Counted from the first letter of the stretch, positions 11,865 through 21,098 are shown. The stretch is 64,000 nt of DNA from CAYQQU01 sp964419545 (GCA_964419545.1 CAYQQU010000027.1:1-64000); one strand, 5' to 3'. Notes: a model not told the origin generated them from the letters alone. Translations and numbers: made by a program.

Positions 11865-14105
11865 CTACTCCTTCAGTATCCACCGGATCAGCACGGGGAT
11901 CAGCAGAAAGTCGCTGATCAGGGCGCTGAAGAGCGTCAGGCTGATGAGCAGGCCGATGGTGACGCTGGGCGGGTGGATGGAGAAAAGCATCACCAGGAAT
12001 CCGAAGAAAAGGATGACGGTAGTGAGCACGATCGCTTTTCCGGTTTCCGTAAACGTAATGCGCAGCGAATCCTCGATGCCGAGCCCTTTGGCGCGGGCCA
12101 GCTTGTATTTGCTGAGGAAGTGGATGGTGTCGTCGACGGCGATGCCGAAGATCACGGCGAAGACGATCGAGACGCCCGCCTCCAGCTCAATGCCCAGGAA
12201 GCCGAGCAGGGCCCCGGCGAGGAGCAGCGGAACGACGTTGGGGATCAGGGAAATGAAAAGCATCTTGGCATTGCGGAACAGCAGGGCCATCAGCAGGCTG
12301 ACGATCAGGATGGCCATGCCCAGGCCCTGGATCAGGCTGCGCCGCACGTATTCCGAATTTTTATCGACGATGAGGCCGGTGCCGGTACGCTGAAATATGG
12401 CGATGTCGGGATCGGTATTTTCGGCGATCCAGTTGTCGATGCGGGCGCCGAGCACCTTGATCGAGTCGGCGCCGATATCGTTGAGCCGGGAGGTGATGCG
12501 GGCCTTTTTGCGATCTTCGCTGATCAGCACGTTGACGCTCATATCCGGGATGCGGGAAGTGAGCTGTCGGTAGCGGTTGAATTCCTTTTCGCTGGCGGGC
12601 AGGGCGTAGGCTTCGGTGCGGTTGTTGGCGAACATCTGATTGATGCTCTTGTATACGGCCGTGATGGAAGCGACGGCCTGTACGGAAGAGAACTGCCGGA
12701 TGTAGTCTTCCACCTTGGCGATCTGTTCGACCACCTCAAAATCATCGGCCTCGTAGCCCTCCTGGGCATAGACGGCGATCTCCATGGGGCGGAAACCGCT
12801 GAGCTCCCGCTCGAAGAAAAGAAAATCTTCGGTGATCTTGCGCCCGATCGGCATATTGTTGATGATGTTGTAGTTGGTGGTGATCATCGAAATGCCCCAG
12901 AAGCTCAGTCCGAGCATCACCACCCCGCCGATCGCGATCTGTCGGGGGTAATTGCGGGTAAACTCGTAGCACCAGATCATCGCCTTTTCCCAGGCCGCCT
13001 GTCCGCGACCGAGTTTGATGATCTGAGGAGTGTTGAACCAGGTGAGCACCGCCGTGGTGAACAGGATGACCGTAACGAAAGCGATGAGCACGCCCAGCGC
13101 AGCGTTGAGCCCGAAGTCGCGAATCGGGCCGATGCGGCTGGTGAGCAAAGAGGCAAAACCAATGGCCGTCGTGATGGACGTCAGCAGCGTCGCCAGGCCG
13201 ATCTCCCGGATGGTGTTGCGGATGGCGTCGCGGCGGGTAAGGCCTTTGCGTAACTCATCGACGTATTTGGACATGATGTGGATGACGTCGGAAGTGCCGA
13301 CGATGATCATCAGCACCGGGTACAGCGCCGCCATCGCGCTCAATTCCCGGCCAAAGCCTCCGAGGAAGCCCATAAACAACAGCATGCCCAGCGCGATCGA
13401 CACCAGGGCGACTGCGATGCCCCACGCCCGCCGGAAGATCAGGAACATCACGATGGTCACCAGAATGCCGGAAACCAGGGCCGAGACGAGCACTTCGCGG
13501 ATCTGCATCTTCACCAGCTCCCGCTGGAAGTAGGGACGTCCGAGAAAATGGTGCTCCTCAAAATCGTAATTGCTGAGGAGGGCTTCCATGCCGGACATAA
13601 ACTCGCGGGCTTGTTCGAGCTGTATCCCGTCGATCATCTTGATAAACACGACCATGGTGCGCGCGTCGGGGGTGATGAGGTTGCGGACGAAGCGCTCGTC
13701 CTGGAGCAGGCGTTCCTTATCGCGCTCGTAAAACTCGGGCTGCTCGATGTGAATAGCGGGAACGGTGGTGAATCCGAAAGGCGTTTTGACCGGGTAACCG
13801 AATTTGGTGAGCGACTGGCTGGCCTGTACGTAGGGCAGGCTGCGGGTGGCAACGGAAAAATCGTGAAACTGCTCCAGAAATTCCTGATCGAAGACGCCCG
13901 CCTCGCGACGAATGGCCACGAGCATAAAGTTGTCGTCGGTCTCGAACGATTCCGTGAATTCCCGGAAAAACTCGAGGTCTTCGTCTCCATCCGGAAAAAA
14001 CTGTTCGAAGTCGAATACGAATTTCAGCTGCGTCAGCTGGTAGGCGCTGACGGCGGCTAATATGGCAAAAAGAATCACCGAAATGACCCGTGGCGTTGGA
14101 CGCAT
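11865..14105 (-). CDS. RND-superfamily (MMPL/Patched-type) permease
   Basis: A 746-residue polytopic membrane protein built as two repeats, each with one N-terminal helix, a large periplasmic loop and a five-helix bundle. The first bundle lies at about residues 190-390 (VSALVSGILVTIVMFLIF, ALYPVLMIIVGTSDVIHIMSKY) and the second at about 590-745 (LLAGALLGFLGIELEAGVS, AVIFGIAVDDTIHFLSKY). The paired GTSDVIH/GIAVDDTIH segments are the RND signature in helices 4 and 10. It belongs to the stand-alone MMPL-like exporters, which often move lipids or hydrophobic molecules. No membrane-fusion or TolC gene is adjacent. An upstream ATG at 14174 would add 23 polar residues; the ATG at 14105 places the first helix at the N-terminus and is preferred. 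Confidence 0.88.
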   Translation of the reverse strand: MRPTPRVISVILFAILAAVSAYQLTQLKFVFDFEQFFPDGDEDLEFFREFTESFETDDNFMLVAIRREAGVFDQEFLEQFHDFSVATRSLPYVQASQSLTKFGYPVKTPFGFTTVPAIHIEQPEFYERDKERLLQDERFVRNLITPDARTMVVFIKMIDGIQLEQAREFMSGMEALLSNYDFEEHHFLGRPYFQRELVKMQIREVLVSALVSGILVTIVMFLIFRRAWGIAVALVSIALGMLLFMGFLGGFGRELSAMAALYPVLMIIVGTSDVIHIMSKYVDELRKGLTRRDAIRNTIREIGLATLLTSITTAIGFASLLTSRIGPIRDFGLNAALGVLIAFVTVILFTTAVLTWFNTPQIIKLGRGQAAWEKAMIWCYEFTRNYPRQIAIGGVVMLGLSFWGISMITTNYNIINNMPIGRKITEDFLFFERELSGFRPMEIAVYAQEGYEADDFEVVEQIAKVEDYIRQFSSVQAVASITAVYKSINQMFANNRTEAYALPASEKEFNRYRQLTSRIPDMSVNVLISEDRKKARITSRLNDIGADSIKVLGARIDNWIAENTDPDIAIFQRTGTGLIVDKNSEYVRRSLIQGLGMAILIVSLLMALLFRNAKMLFISLIPNVVPLLLAGALLGFLGIELEAGVSIVFAVIFGIAVDDTIHFLSKYKLARAKGLGIEDSLRITFTETGKAIVLTTVILFFGFLVMLFSIHPPSVTIGLLISLTLFSALISDFLLIPVLIRWILKE

Positions 14106-14254
14106 AGTTGCAGAATTGGCGTAGTTAATTGCCGAACGGCGGCCGCCTCGCTGAGCGTGCGCTTTGTTTGGCATTCAAAAAACCATCGGAGCGGCTGAAT
14201 GTTTAAAACGGGCGCGGAAAGTTGCCGGGCGCCGCTATCCTTCGCAATAGATAC

Positions 14255-14323
14255 GAGCATGTTTGGAGCTTGCTTCTATTGCAAATCAACAGGTTAGGAA
14301 CCCGTCGTCAAGATAAAATGCTC
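14255..14323 (+). repeat. Dispersed intergenic repeat, copy 1
   Basis: The sequence beginning AGCATGTTTGGAGC and containing AAATCAACAG, TTAGGAACC and GTCGTCA recurs in the same order and spacing, on the opposite strand, at 21656-21722. It lies in the 380-bp gap between the RND permease and the OmpA-domain gene. The rest of that gap (14106-14254, 14324-14487) shows no convincing gene or promoter. Confidence 0.7.
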
Positions 14324-14487
14324 ATTTACCCCGGTAAACCGCGATTCTCGGTTTGGCAGTAAGCATTTTTTAATTCGCAGCGCGTAGGCGCAAGCTATTG
14401 GTAGATGGTTTCTTTTATCTTCATTTTTTCATACCTTAAGTAGGTAAAATTCCGTTTGTGTAGGGAGAAAAAGTGACATCGCCATTA

Positions 14488-15603
14488 ATGGGAAAAAACT
14501 ACCTGCTCAGTTTATGTCTTTTTTCGGTTTGTGCCCTGAGTGCTCAGACGGAGTACGTCCCCGTGGAAAGTGAAAACATCATCCCCAACGCCAGCTTCGA
14601 AGAATTGACGTCCCATCCGATCGGCTGGTTTTATAAAGGGCAGCATTTTACGGAAGTGATGAAGTACTGGTCGGCGGCGACTATGGCCTCGCCCGACGTC
14701 TTCGGCCCGGAGGTGCGCGTGCCCATGAGCTGGGCGGAGAAGGATTTCGGAAAACAGACGGCCCGCACCGGCGAAGCCATGGCGGGCATCACGGTGTTCG
14801 GCTGTGACGAGGGCAAGCCGCATTGCCGCGAATATATCCAGATCCAGCTGAGCGAACCACTGGTGGTCGGGCAGCATTACTACCTGGAGTTTTGGGTGTC
14901 GCATCTGCCGCGCTCGCTGCAGGTCAATAGCCTGGGCGCCCATTTTTCACTTACCAGGACGGATGTTATCACCGACCGCGTCCTGGAGCTTTCTCCTCAG
15001 GTCTGGGCCGAGAACATTCTGGACGCTTCCGATCACCGCTGGGTGCCTGTAGCGGGCAGCTTCACGGCGGAAACGGAAGCGGAATACCTCGTTATCGGGA
15101 ACTTTTTTCCCGACAGCCTGACGCAAAGCCGTTCCGTCTGCGAAGACCACTATAAATATGCTTACTACTACGTCGACGACGTCCTCTTGCGCAAAGAGGA
15201 ACCCATCCTCCCCGTTCCGCTCAAAGAAGACGACCTGACCCTCATTCCCATGGAGGCCGGCCAGACCATCCGCCTGAAAGACATCTATTTCGAGACGGAT
15301 AAGGCGGAACTCATGCCCCGTTCTTTCGTGGAGCTGCGCAAACTGGTCAAGATCATGCAGGAAAATCCCAGTATGGTGATCGAGATCCACGGCCATACCG
15401 ACAGCCGGGGCGGCGACGAATACAACCTCGACCTCTCCGAACGCCGCGCCCGATCGGTCGTCCGCTTCCTCAATCGCAGCGGGGTCGCTCCGGAACGCAC
15501 CCGCTACAAGGGCTTCGGCAGCACCCGCCCCATCGCCAGCAACGCCAGCGACGACGGCCGCCAGCTTAACCGCCGGGTGGAATTCTTCATTGTACGAAAG
15601 TGA
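14488..15603 (+). CDS. OmpA-domain outer membrane protein
   Basis: The 371-residue product has a signal peptide (residues 1-20, ending LSAQT). A ~210-residue N-terminal module starts with NIIPNASFEEL and looks like a carbohydrate-binding/jelly-roll domain of the kind seen in Bacteroidota surface proteins. The C-terminal OmpA peptidoglycan-binding domain covers about 265-371 (IYFETDKAELMP, IEIHGHTDSRGGDEYN, LSERRARSV, NRRVEFFI). It probably anchors an outer-membrane or periplasmic structure to the cell wall. The GTG at 14473 is possible but ATG 14488 gives the cleaner signal peptide. The gene converges with the PaaE-like gene 10 bp away. Confidence 0.85.
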   Translation: MGKNYLLSLCLFSVCALSAQTEYVPVESENIIPNASFEELTSHPIGWFYKGQHFTEVMKYWSAATMASPDVFGPEVRVPMSWAEKDFGKQTARTGEAMAGITVFGCDEGKPHCREYIQIQLSEPLVVGQHYYLEFWVSHLPRSLQVNSLGAHFSLTRTDVITDRVLELSPQVWAENILDASDHRWVPVAGSFTAETEAEYLVIGNFFPDSLTQSRSVCEDHYKYAYYYVDDVLLRKEEPILPVPLKEDDLTLIPMEAGQTIRLKDIYFETDKAELMPRSFVELRKLVKIMQENPSMVIEIHGHTDSRGGDEYNLDLSERRARSVVRFLNRSGVAPERTRYKGFGSTRPIASNASDDGRQLNRRVEFFIVRK

Positions 15604-15612
15604 GGAGTGGCT

Positions 15613-16719
15613 TTATACCTCATACGTAATCTCCACCTCCCCCGAAGTCGGGTGCGACTGGCAGGTCAGGATGTACCCGTCTGCGACCTCATCGTCGTCG
15701 AGGGCGTAGCAGGCGTCCATTTTGACGCTGCCTTTTAAGATCTTGGCCATGCAGGTGGAGCAGGCGCCCGCAGTACAGGAATAGGGCGGGTCATAGCCGG
15801 CGTCGAGCAGCGCGTCGAGTACGGTTTTGTTGGCGGGAATAGCCACTTCCAGCTGCTGCCCATTGAGGTGGACGACGGCCTTCGCCGCACCTGCCGGGCC
15901 GCTCGTCGCCGCCTTGTCCGGCTTGGGCGGCGCGCTGACGAAGCGCTCTTCGTGGATGTGTTTTTTGTCGACGCCCCGGTTCAGCAGGAACTGCTCGGCG
16001 CGGTCGATCAGGCCGCCGGGGCCGCAGAGGAAGTATTCCGCTTGTTCGTTGCGGGGCGGGAAGTCGGCCAGGAATTTGGATAGCGCGTTTTCGTCGATGC
16101 GTCCTGTTTTTCCCTGCCAGCTGAGCGTGCCCTTGCTGAACCATCCGGCGACGCCGGCCGGCTTTTCGCGTTTGGGCCGGCTGAGGATGTGCTCTACGTT
16201 CAATTGTTCGGCGTACCGCTTCTGCAGTTGTTTCAGCTCTTCGTAAAAGATGATCGAAGCTTCGTCGCGGTTGCCGTATAACAGGTTGACGGTGCTCTGC
16301 GGCTCTTCCTCCAGCACCGTTTTCAGGATAGACATCAGCGGCGTGATCCCGCTGCCGGCCCCGATGAGGTAGTAGGTCTTGCGCTGGTCGGGGTCGAGTT
16401 CAGTGAAAAAGCGGCCGTCCGGCTCCATCACCTCCACGGTCATGCCTGCTTTCAGCTGGTCGTTGATGTAGTTGGAGACGAGCCCGTCGTCCAGGCGCTT
16501 CACGGTAACGGCGGGGTTGGGCTCAAGCGGACTGCTCGACATGGAATACGAGCGGCGCACTTCCTCGCCGTTGATCCGGAACTTCAGGGTCAGATACTGT
16601 CCTTGTTTGTACGCAAATGCCGGGGAGAGCGATTCGGGGACGTCAAACAGGATGGAGACCGCGTCCGGCGTCTCGCGTCGAACTTCCTGTACAGTTAAGG
16701 TATGAAACGCTTTGCTCAT
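15613..16719 (-). CDS. PaaE-like FAD/NAD(P)H oxidoreductase with 2Fe-2S domain
   Basis: A 368-residue ferredoxin-NAD(P)H reductase-type electron carrier. The FAD-binding RSYSMSSSP is at 56-64, the nucleotide-binding GAGSGITP at 120-127, and a plant-type [2Fe-2S] ferredoxin domain at the C-terminus has ligands Cys315, Cys320, Cys323 and Cys353. This order matches PaaE and related reductases that feed electrons to oxygenases. The gene is divergent from an AlkB-type monooxygenase 143 bp away. I infer it supplies that enzyme; an alternative partner elsewhere (for example a phenylacetyl-CoA epoxidase) cannot be excluded because no paaABCD is in view. Confidence 0.9.
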   Translation of the reverse strand: MSKAFHTLTVQEVRRETPDAVSILFDVPESLSPAFAYKQGQYLTLKFRINGEEVRRSYSMSSSPLEPNPAVTVKRLDDGLVSNYINDQLKAGMTVEVMEPDGRFFTELDPDQRKTYYLIGAGSGITPLMSILKTVLEEEPQSTVNLLYGNRDEASIIFYEELKQLQKRYAEQLNVEHILSRPKREKPAGVAGWFSKGTLSWQGKTGRIDENALSKFLADFPPRNEQAEYFLCGPGGLIDRAEQFLLNRGVDKKHIHEERFVSAPPKPDKAATSGPAGAAKAVVHLNGQQLEVAIPANKTVLDALLDAGYDPPYSCTAGACSTCMAKILKGSVKMDACYALDDDEVADGYILTCQSHPTSGEVEITYEV

Positions 16720-16840
16720 GCTGTATTTGTCGAAATTTTGGATTTGTATTATTTTTAAACGCGATCCTCGCCGGCTTTTTTTTCGGCGAAATCACCCAAA
16801 AAACAGCCAAACGGTATTAGAGTTCAGTTTTTTTGAAACG

Positions 16841-16848
16841 CAAAAGTA
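16841..16848 (-). promoter_or_regulatory. Candidate -7 box for the PaaE-like gene
   Basis: Minus-strand TACTTTTG fits TAnnTTTG and lies ~120 bp before the start at 16719, in the divergent region shared with the AlkB-type gene. It would give a long leader, so support is moderate. Confidence 0.35.
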
Positions 16849-16861
16849 AAAAACCCTAACC

Positions 16862-17920
16862 ATGATGTGGCGAGATATCAAATACCTGTTTGCCTATATC
16901 GCTCCGCTGGCGGCTTTTTTAGGGCTGTATTTCCAGGGCGCCTGGTCGTTCGGGTCCATCTACGTGGCCTTCGTGATGATCCCTTTGCTGGAGCTGTTCT
17001 TACCCCAATCCGATAAAAGCCTGGCGCCGGAGGAGGAAGCCCGCCAGGCGGGCAATCGCTTTTTCGACTGGCTGCTGTACCTCAATTTTCCCATCCTCTA
17101 CGGCTTGATTTTCTACTACCTCCACATTCTGGGAACTGCAGAGCTGGCCGCATACGAAGTGGCGGGCCTCACGCTTAACGTGGGCCTGATCGTGGGCACC
17201 ATCGGCATCAACGTGGCGCACGAGCTCGGCCACCGCGCCGATCCCGCTGAGCGCATACTCGCCAAAGCCCTATTGCTCAGCGGTCTGTACATGCACTTCA
17301 TCATCGAACACAACCGCGGCCACCATCGCCACGTCGCCACCGACGAAGACCCGGCTTCCGCTCGCTGCGGCGAATCGGTCTATGCTTTTTGGCTGCGCTC
17401 CGTTACGGGCGGCTGGCGCAACGCCTGGCGCCTGGAACGCGAGCGCCTCGCCCGGGCCGGGCGATCCTGGCTGAGCTGGGATAATGAGATGATCCGTTTC
17501 CAGGTGTTTCAGCTGGGGTATCTGCTGGCGATGGGCCTGCTGTTCGGCCTGCAGTCGGCGCCGTTCGTCATCGCTATTGCCGTCATCGGGTTTCTGCTGC
17601 TGGAAAGCGTCAATTACATCGAGCACTACGGATTGCGACGCCGGCGCCAACCCAACGGACGCTACGAAAAAGTGGGCCCTCAGCATTCCTGGAATTCCGA
17701 CCATGAATTGGGGCGCATCTTTCTGTATGAACTCACGCGCCATTCCGATCATCACTACAAAGCGACACGCAAGTACCAGGTGCTGCGTCATTTTGACCGC
17801 AGCCCCCAACTGCCCGTAGGGTATCCGGGAAGCATTTTGGTATCTTTAGCGCCGCCGGTCTGGTTCCGGCTGATGAACGGCCGGGTGCGCGAATTGGCGG
17901 GGACTCCGGAGGCCGTTTGA
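16862..17920 (+). CDS. alkB: AlkB-type alkane/fatty-acyl monooxygenase
   Basis: Integral-membrane di-iron hydroxylase that oxidises the terminal carbon of alkyl chains. The 352-residue protein has about six hydrophobic segments and the full set of histidine boxes: HELGH at 120-124, EHNRGHH at 149-155, NYIEHYGL at 251-258, and LTRHSDHH at 291-298. The HYG-type signature NYIEHYGL separates AlkB from fatty-acid desaturases. It is slightly shorter than the ~400-residue Pseudomonas enzyme. It is divergent from a PaaE-like reductase and is followed after 35 bp by a PhyH-type dioxygenase. The substrate is unknown; a fatty acid or terpenoid is as likely as an alkane. Confidence 0.9.
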   Translation: MMWRDIKYLFAYIAPLAAFLGLYFQGAWSFGSIYVAFVMIPLLELFLPQSDKSLAPEEEARQAGNRFFDWLLYLNFPILYGLIFYYLHILGTAELAAYEVAGLTLNVGLIVGTIGINVAHELGHRADPAERILAKALLLSGLYMHFIIEHNRGHHRHVATDEDPASARCGESVYAFWLRSVTGGWRNAWRLERERLARAGRSWLSWDNEMIRFQVFQLGYLLAMGLLFGLQSAPFVIAIAVIGFLLLESVNYIEHYGLRRRRQPNGRYEKVGPQHSWNSDHELGRIFLYELTRHSDHHYKATRKYQVLRHFDRSPQLPVGYPGSILVSLAPPVWFRLMNGRVRELAGTPEAV

Positions 17921-17955
17921 CACTGCGCCAGTTGCCAATCAGCAAAACCTTGAAC

Positions 17956-18762
17956 ATGATTCAACAACTGTTAGCCGAGCCCTTTCCGCTCACCCCCGCT
18001 CAAATCGATTTTTATCAAAAAAATCGATTCATCAAGATCAAACAAGTCCTGGATGCTCAGGTCATCGAACATTTTAATGCGGTGGTCACCCAAAGAGTGG
18101 AAGCGCTCAATACCGTGACGACCGACCTGCAAGAAAGGGATACCTACGGCAAAGCCTTCCTGCAACTGACCAACCTCTGGTGCGAAGACGAGGAGATCAA
18201 AAAGCTGGTGTTCAGCAGGCGCATCGCCGGCATCGCCGCCGGCCTGCTGCAGGTCGACGGGGTGCGCCTGTACCACGACCAGGCCCTCTACAAAGAGGCC
18301 GGCGGCGGCATCACTCCCTGGCATGCCGACCAGTACTACTGGCCGCTTTCCACCGACAAAACGATCACTGCCTGGATCCCCCTGCAACGAACGCCCTTGG
18401 CGATGGGCCCCCTGGAATTCAGCGCTGGTAGTCACCAAATCGTCGAAGGGCGAGAACTGGCCATCAGCGACGAAAGCGAGGCGGTGCTGCAAAAGAAACT
18501 GCGGGTCAACGACTTCCTACACGTCATCGAACCCTTCGATATCGGGGAGGTCAGCTTCCATTCCGGCTGGATCTTCCACCGCGCCGGCGCGAACAGCACC
18601 GGCGAAGTGCGAAAAGTGATGACCATCATCTACATGGACAAAGACATGGTGCTGAAAGAACCGGAGAACGATAATCAGATCAAAGACTGGGAAAAATGGT
18701 GCCCCGGCGCCCGGGTAGGCGAAGTGGTGGATACACTGATCAATCCGGTGTTGTATCCATAA
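17956..18762 (+). CDS. Phytanoyl-CoA dioxygenase (PhyH) family protein
   Basis: Fe(II)/2-oxoglutarate oxygenase of 268 residues. The metal triad is visible as His123-x-Asp125 in PWHADQYYW and His208 in WIFHRAGANS; Arg219 is placed to bind 2-oxoglutarate. PhyH enzymes hydroxylate acyl-CoAs or small molecules, often next to a carboxyl group. The open frame reaches back to a TTG overlapping the AlkB stop, but the ATG at 17956 gives the usual PhyH N-terminus (LTPAQIDFYQKNRF). It is likely co-transcribed with the AlkB-type gene, and converges with the LysE gene. The substrate is not deducible. Confidence 0.87.
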   Translation: MIQQLLAEPFPLTPAQIDFYQKNRFIKIKQVLDAQVIEHFNAVVTQRVEALNTVTTDLQERDTYGKAFLQLTNLWCEDEEIKKLVFSRRIAGIAAGLLQVDGVRLYHDQALYKEAGGGITPWHADQYYWPLSTDKTITAWIPLQRTPLAMGPLEFSAGSHQIVEGRELAISDESEAVLQKKLRVNDFLHVIEPFDIGEVSFHSGWIFHRAGANSTGEVRKVMTIIYMDKDMVLKEPENDNQIKDWEKWCPGARVGEVVDTLINPVLYP

Positions 18763-18825
18763 CCCGGATTGAGCTAAATGCTTCAATTGAATTCCCGGGC
18801 ACAGATCCTGCCGCAGGTGGTGATC

Positions 18826-19455
18826 TTACCAAAATACCACCCGCACCAATAATACGACCCCAAACACGATCAGCGCCACTCCCGAGATCCGCCGAAACCA
18901 CAGCAGGTGCCAGGGCCGGAGCCACCGCCGGATGCGCTTAGCCAGCATTACTTTCAGGAAATCGGTAGACACCACGGTGCCGATCACCCCGGAAAAGAAA
19001 AGCACCGTTTGTGAGCCCACCAATTCCCCTTTTACCACCACCGTGGTCATGACCCCGATCCAGAACAGGATGGTAAAAGGATTGACAGCATTGATGAGGA
19101 AGCCCTTCAGCCAAAGGCTGAGGAACGAGGACGAGCGCTGGGTGCGTCGTTGCGGCAGCTGCTTGACGCCAGGTGCGGTAATCAGGGCCGCTATCCCGAA
19201 GCCGACGAGGATCAGGCTGCCCGTCAGACCGACGTAGAGGGGCGCTGCTGCTGCGTCGAGCCAGCGGCTGATGTGGGTCATGCCCCAGTGGGCGCCCAGG
19301 ATGTACATCAGGTCGCTCAGCCAGATGCCGGCGCCCACGGCAATCCCCGCCCGCATCCCTTCTTCGATGCCCGTTTGAATGAGGGTGAAAAAGATGGGTC
19401 CGATCAGGAAGCAGAGAATGAAGCCGATCTTGATGCCGTCAATTAGTAAGCTCAT
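18826..19455 (-). CDS. LysE/RhtB-family exporter
   Basis: A 209-residue membrane protein with about six helices. The N-terminal pattern GIKIGFILCFLIGPIFF and the loop NAVNPFTILFWIGV correspond to the LysE/RhtB family, which exports amino acids or their derivatives. Its ATG at 19455 lies inside the last 17 bases of the GH3 gene in another frame, so translation of the two is probably coupled. An upstream in-frame start at 19497 would sit deeper in GH3 and add a polar extension, and is rejected. The cargo may be an amino-acid conjugate made by the GH3 enzyme; that is inference. Confidence 0.87.
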   Translation of the reverse strand: MSLLIDGIKIGFILCFLIGPIFFTLIQTGIEEGMRAGIAVGAGIWLSDLMYILGAHWGMTHISRWLDAAAAPLYVGLTGSLILVGFGIAALITAPGVKQLPQRRTQRSSSFLSLWLKGFLINAVNPFTILFWIGVMTTVVVKGELVGSQTVLFFSGVIGTVVSTDFLKVMLAKRIRRWLRPWHLLWFRRISGVALIVFGVVLLVRVVFW

Positions 19456-20989
19456 CGAATCGTATCTGCCGGGAAGCCAAAAACGCCTCCCATTCATTAA
19501 ACACTTTTTCTTTCATAACACGTGGAAACTTGTTTTGGCCGCCCAATTTGCCCTGTTTTTCCTGCCATTGGTAAAAAAGCTCCGGCGGAACGGTGGTTAC
19601 CTGAATGTCGCGCAGCAGGTGGTCGCGCTCGGTGGCGTAGTCGTCGTTGACCGTACGCAGGCGCCGGTCGAGGATGGGTTTTACTTGCCGGGCCTCCACC
19701 AAGGGGCGGCAGCCGAGGTACCAGCGGTGCACGAAGCCGCGGTCGGTTTTAACGGCGGCGACGGTAAATTCGGGGATGCTCACGTCGAAGGCTTCTTCTA
19801 CGGCGCGCACCCCCTGGTTCATATTGTCTACCGAAAGGTGTTCCCCGCAGACGCTGAGAAAGTGTTTGGTGCGCCCGGTGATGAGGATCTCCGCCCGTTG
19901 TTTATCGGTAAACCGGACGGTGTCGCCGATCAGGTAGCGCCAGGCGCCGGCGCAGGAGCTGAGCAGCAGTGCGTAGTCGACGCCTGTTTCCACTTCGTCG
20001 ATGGCGAGGGCCCGGGCGTTTTCCAGGGGCATGCCGTCGGCGTCGAAATTTTCTTCGTTGAAGGGGATAAACTCGAAATAGATCCCGTTGTGGAGCTGCA
20101 TGCGCATGGCGTTGGTCTCTGGTCGCGCCTGGAAAGCGATGAAGCCTTCCGACGCCAGGTAGGTGTCGATGTAGATCAGCGGGTGGGCGAGCAGTCGCTC
20201 AAAGCCTTTGCGGTAGGGCTCGAAGTGAACGCCTCCGTGCGCCAGGATGGTCAGGTTGGGCCAGATCTGGTGGATGTTGTCCAGCTGGTGTACCTCGATG
20301 ATGCGCTCCAGGGTCAGTTGCAGCCAGGCGGGGATGCCGACGATGGCGCTTACGTCCCATTCCGGCGCGTGGCGGGCGATCTCCTCAATGCGGTCGTTCC
20401 AGTTGTCGATACGTGAGATCTGGGTGCCCGGCTTGTAAAAAGGCCGGAACCAGAAAGGCAGTTTGCTGGCGTTGATGCCGCTGAGGTCGCCCATGTAGTA
20501 GCCGCTGGCGCTGCGCAGGTCGGTCGAGCCGCCGAGCATCAGCATATCTTTGGTGTAAAGCTGGGGGTCGACCTTAAAGCGGGGCAGGTTGAACAACATG
20601 CGCAGGGAGGCGCGGCGCATGGCCCGCAGCATATCCTCGGTGATGGGCAGGTGCTTGCTGGGCGCTCCCGAAGTGCCCGAGCTGAGCGCAAAAAAATGAA
20701 CGCGGCCCTTCCAGGTGACGTCGGCAACGCCGTTGAGCGTCATGTGCCACCAGCGGTCGTGCATCAGGTCGTAATCGTGGATGGGTACCTTTTGGCGGAA
20801 ATCGCGGATGACGTCGGGCGAGCGCAACAGCTCTTTAAAGTCGTAATACTGGCCAAAAGAGGTGTGGCAGGCCTTGCGCAACAGACGGCGCAAGGTGCGT
20901 ACCTGTAGTTGCTGTGGCTCAGGAGAACGAGGCTTCAGTTTTTTACCCAGGTCGATGCCTCGTTTGACGACGGCGCTCAGGATTGGCAT
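19439..20989 (-). CDS. GH3-family acyl-adenylate ligase
   Basis: A 516-residue member of the GH3 family, named for plant enzymes that join jasmonate or auxin to amino acids via an acyl-adenylate. Visible motifs are the nucleotide loop FALSSGTSGAPSKHLP near residue 100, GGSTDL, LASEGFIAFQ near 280, and the hinge segment YLIGDTVRFTD with ITGRTKHFLSVCGEHLS near 375. All core motifs are intact, so it should be active. Bacterial GH3 proteins have mostly unknown substrates. It overlaps the LysE-family exporter gene by 17 bp, suggesting that its product, or the amino acid it uses, is exported. AlkB and PhyH genes nearby could supply an oxidised acid. Confidence 0.9.
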   Translation of the reverse strand: MPILSAVVKRGIDLGKKLKPRSPEPQQLQVRTLRRLLRKACHTSFGQYYDFKELLRSPDVIRDFRQKVPIHDYDLMHDRWWHMTLNGVADVTWKGRVHFFALSSGTSGAPSKHLPITEDMLRAMRRASLRMLFNLPRFKVDPQLYTKDMLMLGGSTDLRSASGYYMGDLSGINASKLPFWFRPFYKPGTQISRIDNWNDRIEEIARHAPEWDVSAIVGIPAWLQLTLERIIEVHQLDNIHQIWPNLTILAHGGVHFEPYRKGFERLLAHPLIYIDTYLASEGFIAFQARPETNAMRMQLHNGIYFEFIPFNEENFDADGMPLENARALAIDEVETGVDYALLLSSCAGAWRYLIGDTVRFTDKQRAEILITGRTKHFLSVCGEHLSVDNMNQGVRAVEEAFDVSIPEFTVAAVKTDRGFVHRWYLGCRPLVEARQVKPILDRRLRTVNDDYATERDHLLRDIQVTTVPPELFYQWQEKQGKLGGQNKFPRVMKEKVFNEWEAFLASRQIRFDELTN

Positions 20990-21098
20990 GGCTAATGTCT
21001 TTTGTTTCTCGTTCTTTAAGATAGCTAAAATTTTTTCAAAACAGGCAGCCGGGGAGCATGGCGCCTTCCTTCCCGGATGTAAAACCGCCGGCAGAGTA

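Noticed and set aside
11820..13253. 477-codon open frame antisense to the RND permease gene
   Set aside because: Low-complexity H/D/Q/E-rich translation typical of antisense frames; the RND gene on the other strand has clear family motifs.
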